Counted from the stretch's first letter, positions 24,350 to 32,722 are shown. The stretch: 39,945 bases of DNA from Chloroflexota bacterium (GCA_005881155.1 VBHN01000077.1:1-39945); one strand, 5' to 3'. Made by a program: numbers and translations. The notes: generated from the letters alone by a model not told the origin.

Positions 24350-25044
24350 TTGACCGTGCAGTCACTCGAACGCCACCCGGTCTTGCTCTCGGTCGCGGTC
24401 GTGGTTGCGATCGCCGGAATCGGGGTCAGCCTGCACCTGGTCTTTGCCGGCGTGGCCTCGGTGCCGCTTCGGCTGGCGCTCTCGGCGGCGGTGATGCTGG
24501 TCTCCCTCGGCGTCGGCCTTTACGTGGCCTCACGCCTGGGCTGGCGGCGCGCCGGCTTCCGGCGCGACCTGGACCCGCGAGGCCGGCAGACGCTCTGGTT
24601 GCTCGCCCTGCCCGTCCTCTCCGCGGGTCTGGTCTTCGGGGTCCGGGGCAGCGGCCAGCCCGCAGTGACCGTCTTCCTGCTCGGAGGCCTGGCCACCCTG
24701 GTCGCGCTCCACGAGGAGCGGCCCTCTTCGGCATCGGCCACTCGTTGAACGTGCTGACCACGTCCGCCTCGCCGCTGGCGGTGGTCTACCAGGTGATCAG
24801 CGCCGGCCTGGTCGGGATCCTGTTCGGGACCGTCCGGATCCGGACCGGCATGATCTGGCCCTCGGTCATCGTCCACGCGCTGGTCGACTGGGCGTCCTTC
24901 AGCGTGCTCTACCCGCAGATCTCGCCGCGCGAGCCGAAGCCGGTCCCGGCCATCGCCGGCCTGGCGGTCTACGGGGTGCTGGCCGCGGCGGCACTCTGGT
25001 CGCTAAGGCGAGAGGAGGTCCGGACCCAGCCCAGCGCCGGTTAG
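24350..25044 (+). pseudogene. CPBP-type intramembrane metalloprotease, frameshifted with internal loss
   Basis: The first frame (TTG 24350 or GTG 24356 to about 24721) encodes four hydrophobic segments and reaches LATLVALHEER, the start of CPBP motif 1 (E-E-x-x-x-R). The adjoining frame (about 24718-25044) continues with ALFGIGHSLNV (motif 2, F-x-x-x-H), GILFGTVRIRTGMIWPSVIVHALVDWASF (motif 3, H-x-x-x-D) and a last helix. Between EER and ALFGIGH about 20 residues and the correct phase are missing. Intact CPBP proteins are intramembrane endopeptidases (Rce1-like) or bacteriocin-immunity-like proteins. As read, the two parts cannot be made as one protein. Confidence 0.7.
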
Positions 25045-25160
25045 GGCTTCTGGGACATCTGGTAGCAGGCGACGTCGTACTGCAACGGCGCGCCGGCTCG
25101 GTTGTAGGCCTGTCCTCCGATACCGCCGTTCGGGAAGATACAAGCGAATACCGGGCAAGG
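25041..25160 (-). pseudogene. possible 3' remnant of a coding sequence after selB
   Basis: Between selB and the end of the CPBP gene, one minus-strand frame runs for about 39 codons to a TAA at 25041 with normal G/C-ending codons and a protein-like sequence (IFPNGGIGGQAYNR, LQYDVACYQMSQKP). It has no start codon and is preceded by an in-frame TAA. It may be the tail of a gene whose 5' part was lost; I do not recognise it. Confidence 0.3.
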
Positions 25161-25190
25161 TTACAGCCCCGATGTAGGGTTCGAACCCGG

Positions 25191-27029
25191 TCAGCGCAGC
25201 GTCCGGACGTCGCCCTCGCGGCGCGTGATCCGTTCGGCGTCGAGATGCTCGAGCAGCGCCAGCACGGGTCGCCGGCTCGCGGACAGCGCGTCCCGCAGCC
25301 TCGCCACGGTCACCCCTCCCTCGGCGGCGACGATCTCCTGGACCAGCGCCAGCGCCGACCGGTACGCCTCGCGGGTGAAGGCCATGTCGTCGGAGAGCCT
25401 GACCACCTCGCCGCTCTTGACCAGCGCCCGCAGCACCTCCGGTCCGGCGCCCGACTCGCGCAGCGCCTCCGGCAGCGAGGGCGGCGAGTAGGGCGACCGG
25501 CCCAGCAGCTCGACCAGCTGCCGGGCGGGACCGCCTTCGGCCGGGTCGAGCCGGACCTGGTGGGAGGGTAGCGCGACCTCGCCTGACCGCTCCACCAGCA
25601 CGCCATCACGAGCCAGCTCGCCGGCGACCACCCCGAACGCGGCCGGCGCCAGGCCGAGGCGGCTCTTCAGCTCCTCGCGGGGCATCCCACCCCGGAGCGG
25701 ATGGGCGCGGTGGTACTCCTCGAGCAGCCCGACCGTCCGACCCCTGATCGCCGTCCAGGCCTCGGGCGAGAAGACCCAGCCGCCGGCCCGCCTGGCGGCG
25801 AGCCGGGTAAGGTCCGCCGAGGGCGCCAGGGTCGCCTTCAGCAGAGCGCCCTCGGTGATCCCGCGGGCGTACTTGCGGAGCTCCTCCTGGAGGACGTCGC
25901 CCGCCATCCGCCGCTCCAGGGAGGCCGGGACCTCCGCGTCATGTCGAGGATGGCGGCGGGGATTGACATCGGCGAAGCGTCCGCCGGCGAGGGTGGCGGA
26001 CGGGCTGGGCAGGCGGAGGACGAAGTGGTCGCCGGCGGCGGCCGCCACGGGCTCCGCAAGGTAGAGCTGAATCCAGCCCCGTCCGCCGGGCGGGACCTCG
26101 TCAGCGTCGAGCACGATGGCGCGTGCCGATACCTCCGCGGTGCCGGTGTGGAGCATCAGGGTGGAGCCGTGCCGGAGCGGCCGGACGGCGCCGGCCAGCA
26201 CACTCACCTCCGCATCAACCCGGCGGGTGGGCGCGAACGCGCCGGGCCGCGCGAGCAGGTGCCCGCGGGCCAGGTCCTCCTTCTCGACACCGGCCAGGTT
26301 GACCGCCACCCGGCTGCCAGGAGTGGCGACCTCGACCTTGCGGTTGTGCTGCTGGAGGCCGCGGATGCGGACCCGGCGCCCGCCGGGCAGGGTCTCCAGC
26401 TCCTCCCCCACCTTCAGCGAGCCATCAACCAGGGTGCCGGTCACCACCGTGCCGAAGCCGCCGATGGTGAAGACGCGATCGATCGGCAGCCGAGGCCGGC
26501 CGAGGTCGGGGCGCGGCTCGGCCGCGTCGAGGAGGGAATCCAACTTCGCTTTCAGCGCTTCCAGGCCGCCGCCGGTGAGCGCTGAGACGGGAACGATCTC
26601 CGCCCCGGCCAGGGAGGTGCCGGCGAGCTGCTCGCTCACCTCGGCGGTCACGAGCTCGAGCCACTCGGGGTCGACCAGGTCGATCTTGGTCAGCACCACC
26701 AGCCCGCGCCGGATGTCGAGCAGGTGGACGATCTCCAGGTGTTCCACGGTCTGGGGCATCACGCCCTCGTCGGCCGCCACCACCAGCAGCACGGCGTCGA
26801 GGCCCTGGACCCCGGCCAGCAGGTTGCGGATGAAGCGCGCGTGCCCGGGGACGTCGACGATGCCCACCTGCCGGCCGCCGGGCAGCTCCAGGTAGGCGAA
26901 GCCGAGGTCGATCGTCATGCCCCGTCGCTTCTCCTCGGCGAGCCGGTCGGGGTCGATCCCGGTCAGCGCCTCGATGAGCGTGGACTTGCCGTGGTCGATG
27001 TGACCTGCCGTGCCGACGACGAAGCTCAT
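25191..27029 (-). CDS. selB: selenocysteine-specific elongation factor SelB
   Basis: SelB delivers Sec-tRNA to UGA codons marked by a SECIS hairpin. The 612-residue protein has the GTPase motifs [19 protein letters not shown] (G1), [11 protein letters not shown] (G2), DVPGHARFI (G3) and TKIDLVD (G4), the EF-Tu-like domains 2 and 3 ([20 protein letters not shown]...), and a long C-terminal extension of winged-helix repeats (from about residue 390) that binds mRNA. The combination of missing EF-Tu domain features and the winged-helix tail, together with adjacent selA, makes the call firm. ATG 27029 starts [15 protein letters not shown]. It is 94 bases downstream of selA, same strand. Confidence 0.95.
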   Translation of the reverse strand: MSFVVGTAGHIDHGKSTLIEALTGIDPDRLAEEKRRGMTIDLGFAYLELPGGRQVGIVDVPGHARFIRNLLAGVQGLDAVLLVVAADEGVMPQTVEHLEIVHLLDIRRGLVVLTKIDLVDPEWLELVTAEVSEQLAGTSLAGAEIVPVSALTGGGLEALKAKLDSLLDAAEPRPDLGRPRLPIDRVFTIGGFGTVVTGTLVDGSLKVGEELETLPGGRRVRIRGLQQHNRKVEVATPGSRVAVNLAGVEKEDLARGHLLARPGAFAPTRRVDAEVSVLAGAVRPLRHGSTLMLHTGTAEVSARAIVLDADEVPPGGRGWIQLYLAEPVAAAAGDHFVLRLPSPSATLAGGRFADVNPRRHPRHDAEVPASLERRMAGDVLQEELRKYARGITEGALLKATLAPSADLTRLAARRAGGWVFSPEAWTAIRGRTVGLLEEYHRAHPLRGGMPREELKSRLGLAPAAFGVVAGELARDGVLVERSGEVALPSHQVRLDPAEGGPARQLVELLGRSPYSPPSLPEALRESGAGPEVLRALVKSGEVVRLSDDMAFTREAYRSALALVQEIVAAEGGVTVARLRDALSASRRPVLALLEHLDAERITRREGDVRTLR

Positions 27030-27123
27030 CGGCAGTCACAAGCCGGCGCCGCGATATGGGCCGATCCAGGCGCCCCAGATCCGGCGACTAGACGCAGGGG
27101 CGGTCGATGAGCTTCGTGGAAAC

Positions 27124-28470
27124 TCATTTTTGGAGCGAGCGCACTGCCCGTTCAACCGCGTCGAAGAGGGGTTCATCCTCGCCGGTTAGGACGGTGCGGG
27201 GGTCCAGGCAGCAGCGGTCGGCCTCGATCCTCCCGAGCACGGGCGGCTCACCCTGGCGGAGCGCGCTCAACAGCCGCGAGGCTGGGCCTTCGAGCGCAAC
27301 CAGGGTGGTGGGCAGCCCGTGGCCGGGCAGGGAGCCGCCACCGGCCGCCGACTCGGACTCCAAAAGAGAGGTGGCGACCTCGCGGTCCCCGAGCTTGACC
27401 GTCCACCAGGCAGCCCGGCGCCGGAGCTCGGCGGGCTGGGCGGTGACCATCCGCTCGACCGGCACCTCGGTCCCCGCCCGCTCCAGCAGCCACTCGCGGA
27501 GCGTCGCCTCCAGCGCCGCCAGCGAGAGCTTGTCGATCCGCAGTGCCCTCGCCAGCGGGTGGCGGGCCAGCTTCCGGACCGCCTCCACCGACCCGAGCAG
27601 GATGCCCGCCTGAGGGCCTCCGAGCAGCTTGTCGCCGCTGAAGCAGACCAGGTCGGCGTGGCGTAGCGAGTCGACCACCGACGGCTCATCGGCCACGCCG
27701 AAGAGGGACCCGCTGCCGAGGTCGTCGAGCAGCAGCAGCTGGTGGTTGTGCGCCACCTCAGCCAGCTCCGCGAGGCCGGCCGACTCGGTGAAGCCGCTGA
27801 CCCGGAAGTTCGACGTGTGCACCCGCAGGACGGCGGCCGTCCGAGGACCCACCGCCTCTTCGTAATCGGAGGCGCGGGTGCGGTTGGTGGTGCCGACCTC
27901 GACCATCCGCGCGCCCGAGAGCCGCATCACGTCGGGCATCCGGAAGGAGCCGCCGATCTCGACCTGCTGGCCGCGGGAGACGATCACCTCGCGGCCCCTA
28001 CAGAGCGCCGTCAGGGCCAGCAGGATGGCCCCGGCGTTGTTGTTGACGACCAACGCCGCGGGCGCGCCGGTCAGCCGGCGCAGCAGCGGCGCGACGTGGG
28101 CGGTGCGCTCACCGCGACGGCCGCTGGCCAGGTCGAGCTCGAGATTCGAGTAGCCGGCGGCGGTCTCGCTGACGGCGGCCGTCGCAGACCGGGACAGCGG
28201 CGCCCGGCCGAGGTTGGTGTGGATGACGACGCCCGACGCGTTGATGACGCGGCGGAGGCTGGTCGCCAGCAGACTGCGCAGGCTCGCTTCGACCAGGGCC
28301 AGCCGGTCCTCACCGGAAGCCTCCGCCCCTGCCCGCTCCGCCTCCAGCTGGGCGCGGATGGCGGCGACCACGAGGTCGTGCGGGAAGCGCTCGCGCAGCC
28401 GGGCGTAACCCGGCTCGTTTACAAGCTTGCCGACGGCAGGCAGGGAAAGAGCCCGATGTACCCGCTGCAT
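27124..28470 (-). CDS. selA: L-seryl-tRNA(Sec) selenium transferase
   Basis: SelA converts Ser-tRNA(Sec) to Sec-tRNA(Sec) using selenophosphate and pyridoxal phosphate. The 448-residue protein has the N-terminal LSLPAVGKLVNEP segment, RRVINASGVVIHTNLGRAPLS, VVNNNAGAILLAL, SRGQQVEIGGSFRMPDVM, VGTTNRTRASDY, VHTSNFRVSGFT, DLGSGSL and the PLP-lysine motif FSGDKLLGGPQAG (Lys281). ATG 28470 gives the family length; the longer open frame is a shadow of the M50 gene. It overlaps the 3' end of that gene by 52 bases. With selB it shows that the organism probably makes selenoproteins. selC and selD are not in the window. Confidence 0.95.
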   Translation of the reverse strand: MQRVHRALSLPAVGKLVNEPGYARLRERFPHDLVVAAIRAQLEAERAGAEASGEDRLALVEASLRSLLATSLRRVINASGVVIHTNLGRAPLSRSATAAVSETAAGYSNLELDLASGRRGERTAHVAPLLRRLTGAPAALVVNNNAGAILLALTALCRGREVIVSRGQQVEIGGSFRMPDVMRLSGARMVEVGTTNRTRASDYEEAVGPRTAAVLRVHTSNFRVSGFTESAGLAELAEVAHNHQLLLLDDLGSGSLFGVADEPSVVDSLRHADLVCFSGDKLLGGPQAGILLGSVEAVRKLARHPLARALRIDKLSLAALEATLREWLLERAGTEVPVERMVTAQPAELRRRAAWWTVKLGDREVATSLLESESAAGGGSLPGHGLPTTLVALEGPASRLLSALRQGEPPVLGRIEADRCCLDPRTVLTGEDEPLFDAVERAVRSLQK

Positions 28471-29132
28471 CCGCCAAGGATGACGGTCGCGGCCGGCGCG
28501 TAGAAGGGCACCAGCACGACGTTGAGAAGGTTGCCGGCGAAGAACTGGCCGACGAAGAGCAGGAGGATCAGCACCTGCTGGATCTGCAGCCGGCGCATGG
28601 AGACGTCCATGAAGAAGCGCGGGAAGCGCCGCCGGAAGAGGACCTCGACGATCTCCCAACCGTCGAAGCCGGGCACCGGCAGGAGGTTGAACGCCATCAC
28701 CGAGAGGTTGGCGAAGTAGGCCGCGTAGAGGATGGTGGCCAGGTAGCCGAGCGGCGACATCACGACCGTGGTGTAGTTCACGTAGAGGGCAAGGGGCCGG
28801 GTCGCGAGACCGAAGACCACGGCCAGCAGGAGGTTCGCGGCCGGGCCGCCGAGGATGTAGGCGAACCGCTGCCAGAGGCTCTGCTGGCGGTACTCGTTGA
28901 CCGGGATCCGCTCGCCCCAGCCGACGCGCCAGAAGAGCATCATCAGCAGTCCGTAGACGCTGAAGAACTTGCGCGGGTTGGCCAGGGACAGGAAGCCGCG
29001 GTTGCGCGGGGTGCGGTCGCCCAACCAGTAGGCGACCAGCCCATGGCCCAGCTCGTGGGCGGCGATGGCGACCAGCGCACCCGGGATCAGGAGCAGCGCC
29101 GAGGCGATCCAGGGGTAAGGGTTGGAGAGCAC
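28419..29132 (-). CDS. M50 family site-2-protease-like membrane metallopeptidase
   Basis: The 237-residue polytopic protein has the zinc site AIAAHELGHGLVAYWLGD (H-E-x-x-H) in the first or second helix and the second motif NLLPVPGFDGWEIV (N-x-x-P-x-x-x-x-D-G, third zinc ligand), as in S2P/M50B proteases that cut substrates within the membrane. No PDZ or CBS domain is present, so it is the minimal rhomboid-sized type. GTG 29132 abuts the stop of the upstream small gene. Its C-terminal codons overlap the start of selA. The substrate is unknown. Confidence 0.85.
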   Translation of the reverse strand: MLSNPYPWIASALLLIPGALVAIAAHELGHGLVAYWLGDRTPRNRGFLSLANPRKFFSVYGLLMMLFWRVGWGERIPVNEYRQQSLWQRFAYILGGPAANLLLAVVFGLATRPLALYVNYTTVVMSPLGYLATILYAAYFANLSVMAFNLLPVPGFDGWEIVEVLFRRRFPRFFMDVSMRRLQIQQVLILLLFVGQFFAGNLLNVVLVPFYAPAATVILGGCSGYIGLFPCLPSASL

Positions 29133-29408
29133 CTACTCGACGGGGATGCGGGCGCTGCGGGGCTTCTTGGCCGCCGGCCGTCGAGGCCGTGCCGGCGGTG
29201 AAGCGGTTCGGGTTCCGGCCCCCGGGCGGCGGCCGACCGCCTGCTGCTCGTACATGATCACCAGGGCGGTGATCAGCTCCCGCTGCGCGTTCAGGAGATG
29301 GTGCTTGGCCTCGTCGGGCAGGCCCTCGCTGAGCGCGTGACTCAAGCGCTTGCCCATCTCGAGGACGAACTCGACCATCCCTTGCGACTCCGGGTAGCGG
29401 CGGCTCAC
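29133..29408 (-). CDS. small helical protein co-translated with the ArsA-type ATPase
   Basis: The 91-residue product begins with GTG at 29408 in the overlap GTGA shared with the ATPase stop codon, which makes translational coupling likely. Residues about 10-50 form an amphipathic helix pair (MVEFVLEMGKRLSHALSEG, AKHHLLNAQRELITALVIMYEQQ), followed by a basic Ala/Pro/Arg tail (PARPRRPAAKKPRSARIP) that is probably disordered. I do not recognise a family. The tight coupling suggests a partner or substrate adaptor of the ATPase. The much longer open frame upstream is a shadow of the ATPase gene. Confidence 0.7.
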   Translation of the reverse strand: MSRRYPESQGMVEFVLEMGKRLSHALSEGLPDEAKHHLLNAQRELITALVIMYEQQAVGRRPGAGTRTASPPARPRRPAAKKPRSARIPVE

Positions 29409-30469
29409 GCTTTCCCGAAGCGGACTTTCAGCTCGTCGCCTTCCAGGTTGGCGCCGACCGTCGGCCGGCCCGCCAGCATGCGCGGCAGCGAGACCTCGCG
29501 GCGGTAGCTCCCGACGGTGATCGAGAGCTCGCCGTCGTGGCGGCTCAAGTCGATGTCCGACTTCTCCATGAAGGGCAGCTTGAGCGCCAGCACGTACTCG
29601 GAGCCGACCTTCTCGATCCGCTGTGGGCTGCCCAGGTAGAGGCGCTGGGCGGGGTCGGTGTCGCCGTAGATCGACTCCGCCATCCGGCTCAGCATCCGGG
29701 TGCCGACGACCTCGGTGTCGAACAGGGGCACGGTCAGGATCGGCAGCGGTGCGAAGGATCGCTCGACCTCCAGCTGGTACTTCCCGTGGATCTTCTGCCA
29801 GCCCTTGAAGAAGTCGTCGGTCAAGCCCTCGGGCAGGATCCGGTTGACGATCACGGCGTCGGTTAGGTAGCCGAACAGGCTCAGGTAGGTGTAGGCCCGC
29901 TTGGCCTCCTTGACGACCATCTTCTCGAGGTTGAGCACGATCCGGACACTGGTCACGGCCGAGTCGGTCAGCAGCTGCTTCATACCCTCGAGGTCGACCA
30001 GGAGGTTCTTGTCCAGCCACCACTTGGCGGCGTCCGGGAAGGTCAGCAGCTGGAGCGTCTCACCGGTCGGGGCGCAGTCGACGACCAGGACGTCGTAGTC
30101 GCCCTTCTCGGCGTGGTGGCGGATCCACATCAGGGAGGCGATCTCATCCATGCCGGGCGGCGTCGCCACCTCCTCGGCCAGCACCTCGTCGAGGCCCTGG
30201 GTGGCGAAGACGCTGGCCGCGTAGTCGTGCAGCTTCTGCCAGTGCTTCTCCATCTCATGGAGCGCGCTGACCTCGTGGGCCCAGAGGTTGGTGGCGACCT
30301 TCTCCGGCTTCGGCCCGAGCTCGATGTCGAAGGAATCGCCAAGCGAATGGGCGGGGTCGGTGCTCATGACCAGGGTCCGGTTTCCGAGCTCGGCGCAGCG
30401 CAGCGCGGAAGCCGCGGCGACCGAGGTCTTGCCCACGCCGCCCTTGCCGGTGTAGAGGATGACGCGCAC
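29405..30469 (-). CDS. ArsA/GET3-type ATPase, possibly shortened internally
   Basis: The 354-residue protein belongs to the ArsA/GET3 family of deviant-Walker ATPases. The P-loop is YTGKGGVGKTSVAAASAL (residues 6-23), switch I includes STDPAHSLGDSF and switch II VVDCAPTGETLQLL. The C-terminal part (AESIYGDTDPAQRLYLGSP... LPRMLAGRPTVGANLEGDELKVRFGKA) is the small beta domain found at the end of many bacterial ArsA-like proteins. No arsenic genes are nearby, so oxyanion export is not supported. Compared with relatives, the helical segment after FPDAAKWWLDK seems about 35-45 residues too short, joining directly to LLVDLEGMKQLLTD. The GTG at 30469 immediately precedes RVILYTGKGG. Confidence 0.85.
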   Translation of the reverse strand: MRVILYTGKGGVGKTSVAAASALRCAELGNRTLVMSTDPAHSLGDSFDIELGPKPEKVATNLWAHEVSALHEMEKHWQKLHDYAASVFATQGLDEVLAEEVATPPGMDEIASLMWIRHHAEKGDYDVLVVDCAPTGETLQLLTFPDAAKWWLDKNLLVDLEGMKQLLTDSAVTSVRIVLNLEKMVVKEAKRAYTYLSLFGYLTDAVIVNRILPEGLTDDFFKGWQKIHGKYQLEVERSFAPLPILTVPLFDTEVVGTRMLSRMAESIYGDTDPAQRLYLGSPQRIEKVGSEYVLALKLPFMEKSDIDLSRHDGELSITVGSYRREVSLPRMLAGRPTVGANLEGDELKVRFGKA

Positions 30470-30494
30470 TGCAGGCTGAGTATAGGGACGGGTT

Positions 30495-30956
30495 TCAGGC
30501 GCCCTTTTCGAAGGTTCCGACGCCCGCTTCCCAGGCGCTCTCGGGCGCCTCGAGCCGGGCCAGGCCGTCCGCCATGGCGAGGAAGGCGAGGGCCCGGTCA
30601 CGGCCGCCGGCAAGGGCCGAGACCGCCGCGATCGCGTCCGCCGTCGGCGCCAGTCGCGGCAGCAGCCGCCGCTGCTCCTGGGCAAAGCGCCGGTAGCCCC
30701 GGGCCAGCCGCCCAAGGTCGGCGCCGCGTTCCTGGCTCCAGACCGCCAGCAGCCGTCCCGACTCGGCGTTTAGGTCCGCCTCCAGGGCGGCCAGCAGTGC
30801 CGCCTTGTCAGGAAAGTGCTTGTACAGCGAAGGCGCCTGGATTCCGAGCTCGGCCGCCAGCCGGCGCAGGGTCAGCGCTTTCAGGCCCTCAGCTTCGGCC
30901 AGCTTCCGGGCGGCGGCGACTATCAGCAGGCGCCGACCCGGCTTGGCTAACGACAT
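30495..30956 (-). CDS. TetR family transcriptional regulator
   Basis: The 153-residue protein has an N-terminal TetR helix-turn-helix (RRLLIVAAARKLAEAEGLKALTLRRLAAELGIQAPSLYKHFPDKAALLAALEADL) and a short ligand-binding region that resembles TetR_C proteins with a WAL/AMADGLARLE helix near the end. It is shorter than the typical 180-210 residues. It sits 25 bases before the ArsA-type gene, which it may control together with itself. Its own promoter contains two copies of a 17-bp operator (30945-30992), the nearer one covering codons 1-4, so autorepression is likely. The -10 box is only seven bases from the ATG, implying a leaderless transcript. Confidence 0.85.
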   Translation of the reverse strand: MSLAKPGRRLLIVAAARKLAEAEGLKALTLRRLAAELGIQAPSLYKHFPDKAALLAALEADLNAESGRLLAVWSQERGADLGRLARGYRRFAQEQRRLLPRLAPTADAIAAVSALAGGRDRALAFLAMADGLARLEAPESAWEAGVGTFEKGA

Positions 30957-30992
30957 TAGCCTCAGTCTAGGCTAACACCGTTAGCGAGTCAA
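30945..30992 (-). promoter_or_regulatory. sigma70-type promoter with two TetR-like operators
   Basis: On the minus strand TTGACT (30987-30992) and TAGACT (30964-30969) are separated by exactly 17 bases. Those 17 bases (30970-30986) form GGCTAAC-ACC-GTTAGCG on the plus strand. A second copy, GGCTAAC-GAC-ATTAGCC, lies at 30945-30961, 25 bp away, across the predicted transcription start and the regulator's start codon. A repressor dimer at either site would block the promoter. Confidence 0.7.
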
Positions 30993-30995
30993 TCA

Positions 30996-31421
30996 TCACG
31001 GCGGTGCGCTGGGCATGAAGAGGACGGGGCAGACGGACCGGTGCGCCAGCGCCTTGCCGATGTCGCCGAAGACGGTCTCGCGGAGGTTGTGGGGATGGTG
31101 GCCGCCGATCACGATCAGGTCCGACCCGGCTGCCTCCGCCTGGGCCAGGATGTGGTCGGCCAGGCGATCGGGACGGACGCTCTCCACCAGCGCCGTGGCC
31201 TTGACGCCGGCCTTGACCAGCTTGGCGGCCATCAACTGGCCGTAGCGCTGCGCCTCGGGAATCGTCTCCTGCTCCTCCACCACGGTCGGATGGACGACCC
31301 GCTGCCGCGCGTGGTAGACGATGACCTCCGCCGAGAAGGCCTCGGCCAGCTCCGTCACCACCCGCAGCGTCTGCGAGGTGTCCTCGGCCTCCGCGATGGC
31401 GACCAGGATGCGATTGAACAT
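30996..31421 (-). CDS. universal stress protein (UspA family)
   Basis: The 141-residue single-domain protein has the Usp alpha/beta fold: MFNRILVAIAEAEDTSQTLRVVTELAEAF, AEVIVYHAR, then the C-terminal DLIVIGGHHPHNLRETVFGDIGKALAHRSVCPVLFM. The usual ATP-binding signature G-x2-G-x9-G-S/T is altered (GGHHPHNLRETVFGDIG), so nucleotide binding is doubtful. Such proteins respond to stress or starvation in unspecified ways. It lies seven bases from the DUF1003 gene pair and 39 bases before the TetR gene on the same strand. Confidence 0.85.
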   Translation of the reverse strand: MFNRILVAIAEAEDTSQTLRVVTELAEAFSAEVIVYHARQRVVHPTVVEEQETIPEAQRYGQLMAAKLVKAGVKATALVESVRPDRLADHILAQAEAAGSDLIVIGGHHPHNLRETVFGDIGKALAHRSVCPVLFMPSAPP

Positions 31422-31427
31422 TTCGGT

Positions 31428-31904
31428 TCAGGCAGGAGGGCGCGAGGTCGCCCGCTGCTGCTTGATGTGCTCGAGGATCTTCAGGGTCGCCTCGGTGTTC
31501 CGCTCGATCTCTTTGAGGATCTCCAGGGTCACCTTCTCGGCCGCCTCCTCCATCTCGGCCGTGTGCTCGAGGCGGAGCCGGTCGTGCTGGGCGGCGCGGT
31601 TCCCGGCCAGGAGCAGGACCGGCCCGGTGTAAGCAGCCTGGACCGAGAAGAGCAGGTTCAGGAGGATGAAGGGAAAGGGGTCCCAGCTCTTGTTGGCCAG
31701 CCAGATCGCGTTGGTGACGATCCAGGCCACGATGAAAATGCCCTGGACGATGAGGAAGGCCCAGGTGCCGATCGCTCCGGCAACCCTGTCCGCCAGCCGC
31801 TCGCCAAGGGTCGCCTCGTCCAGGTGGACCTGGTTGACCGGGTGGAGCAGGTGGCCCTTGACGTGGCGGCGCAGGATCGCCGTGCTGGACTCGGGCGAGG
31901 TCTG
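31428..31904 (-). pseudogene. DUF1003 membrane protein, 5' end missing
   Basis: This frame encodes a second DUF1003 protein from QTSPESSTAILRRH to the stop at 31428 (158 residues): a histidine-bearing lead-in (HPVNQVHLDEATLGERLADRVAGAIG), two membrane helices (TWAFLIVQGIFIVAWIVTNAIWL and FPFILLNLLFSVQAAYTGPVLLLAGN) and a C-terminal helical tail rich in Glu/Lys. It has no start codon of its own: the preceding bases belong to the first DUF1003 gene in another frame. A deletion across the gene boundary, real or from assembly, is the simplest reading. The function of DUF1003 is unknown. Confidence 0.7.
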
Positions 31905-31906
31905 CG

Positions 31907-32308
31907 GATCTTGCTGACCTGGGCGCCGCCCTTGTCGGCCTCCAGGGCCGCGTGCTCGAGCGTCATCCGGTCCTTCGCCCCCTGCCGGTTCCCGGCCAGC
32001 AGGACGATCGGCCCGGCGTAGGTCGCCTGCAGGGACAGCAGCAGGTTGAGGAGGATGAAGGGGTAGGGGTCGACCGCCCGGTGCGACAGCCAGAAGCCGT
32101 TGATGCCGACCCAGATCGCCATCAGGATCGTCTGCACGATCAAGAAAGTCCAGGAGCCCATCCCCGACGAGAGCTGGTCGGCGACCTTCTCGCCAAACGT
32201 CCGCTCGTCGTAGTGCGCCATGTTGACCGGATGCCGATGCAGCTCGGCGGACTTCCGGCGGTCCCGGAGCGACTGCTTCACACTCTGGTGGTCGACGAGG
32301 CTTGACAT
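31907..32308 (-). pseudogene. DUF1003 membrane protein, 3' end missing
   Basis: From ATG 32308 this frame gives about 134 residues of a DUF1003 protein: LHRHPVNMAHYDERTFGEKVADQLSSGMG, two membrane helices (SWTFLIVQTILMAIWVGINGFWL and YPFILLNLLLSLQATYAGPIVLLAGN) and the start of the tail (RMTLEHAALEADKGGAQVSKI). After that the frame becomes a non-protein-like shadow of the next gene. The usual helical tail and stop are lost at about 31905. It is a tandem paralog of the following gene. Confidence 0.7.
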
Positions 32309-32320
32309 TGCGCCAGCAAT

Positions 32321-32722
32321 CTAACGGGACTGTTTCGGCGTGTCTACGGCATCGATGCCGGCCCTCGCACGGTCGATCGCTTCCGTCTCCTCGTCGGTGA
32401 GGGTGATCGGCGAGGCCCAGCCCTGGACCGGTTTGGCGTAGATCCGGCAGCGGTCGCGGTGATAGAGGCTGTTGATCACCACCCCGGCGCCCTCCGCGTC
32501 GAGCAGCGCGAGCGAGAAGGAGTGGTCGCCGCCGACGTCGTGGTAGGCCTGGTAGCGGACCAGGCCGACGCGCTGCAGCGAGCGGTCGCCGGGCGTGGCG
32601 GCGGGCCCAGGTGCCCGCCGGCGCAGCTGGCGTTCGACGAAGGTCAGCCGCCGGAAGGCATAGCCGGTCCCGGCGAGGCTAAGGAGAAGTCCGGCGGCCA
32701 GGGCCCAGTCGGCGCCCGACAC
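32321..32722 (-). CDS. DUF4446 family protein
   Basis: The 133-residue protein starts at GTG 32722 with one membrane helix (ADWALAAGLLLSLAGTGYAF), a short charged linker and the DUF4446 core: LQRVGLVRYQAYHDVGGDHSFSLALLDAEGAGVVINSLYHRDRCRIYAKPVQ, then ITLTDEETEAIDRARAG. The coiled-coil linker usual between helix and core is short here. The function is unknown. The gene is eight bases downstream of the small membrane protein and 12 bases upstream of the DUF1003 genes, in one apparent operon. Confidence 0.8.
   Translation of the reverse strand: MSGADWALAAGLLLSLAGTGYAFRRLTFVERQLRRRAPGPAATPGDRSLQRVGLVRYQAYHDVGGDHSFSLALLDAEGAGVVINSLYHRDRCRIYAKPVQGWASPITLTDEETEAIDRARAGIDAVDTPKQSR

Noticed and set aside
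25176-25195. GGGTTCGAACCC next to selB as the T-arm of a tRNA-Sec gene
   Set aside because: With a normal seven-base T-loop the stem mismatches at the third pair, and no matching acceptor strand is found at the right distance on either strand.
26738-26752. GTGTTCCACGGTC in selB as a parS half-site
   Set aside because: It breaks the palindrome after TTCCACG and lacks the GTGGAACA arm.
29405-30469. An arsenic-resistance operon
   Set aside because: Neither ArsB/Acr3, ArsC nor an ArsR-type regulator is present; only the ATPase family resembles ArsA.
29405-30715. A longer N-terminus for the ArsA-type ATPase
   Set aside because: The extension is antisense-like, overlaps the TetR gene and precedes the conserved RVILYTGKGGVGKT start.
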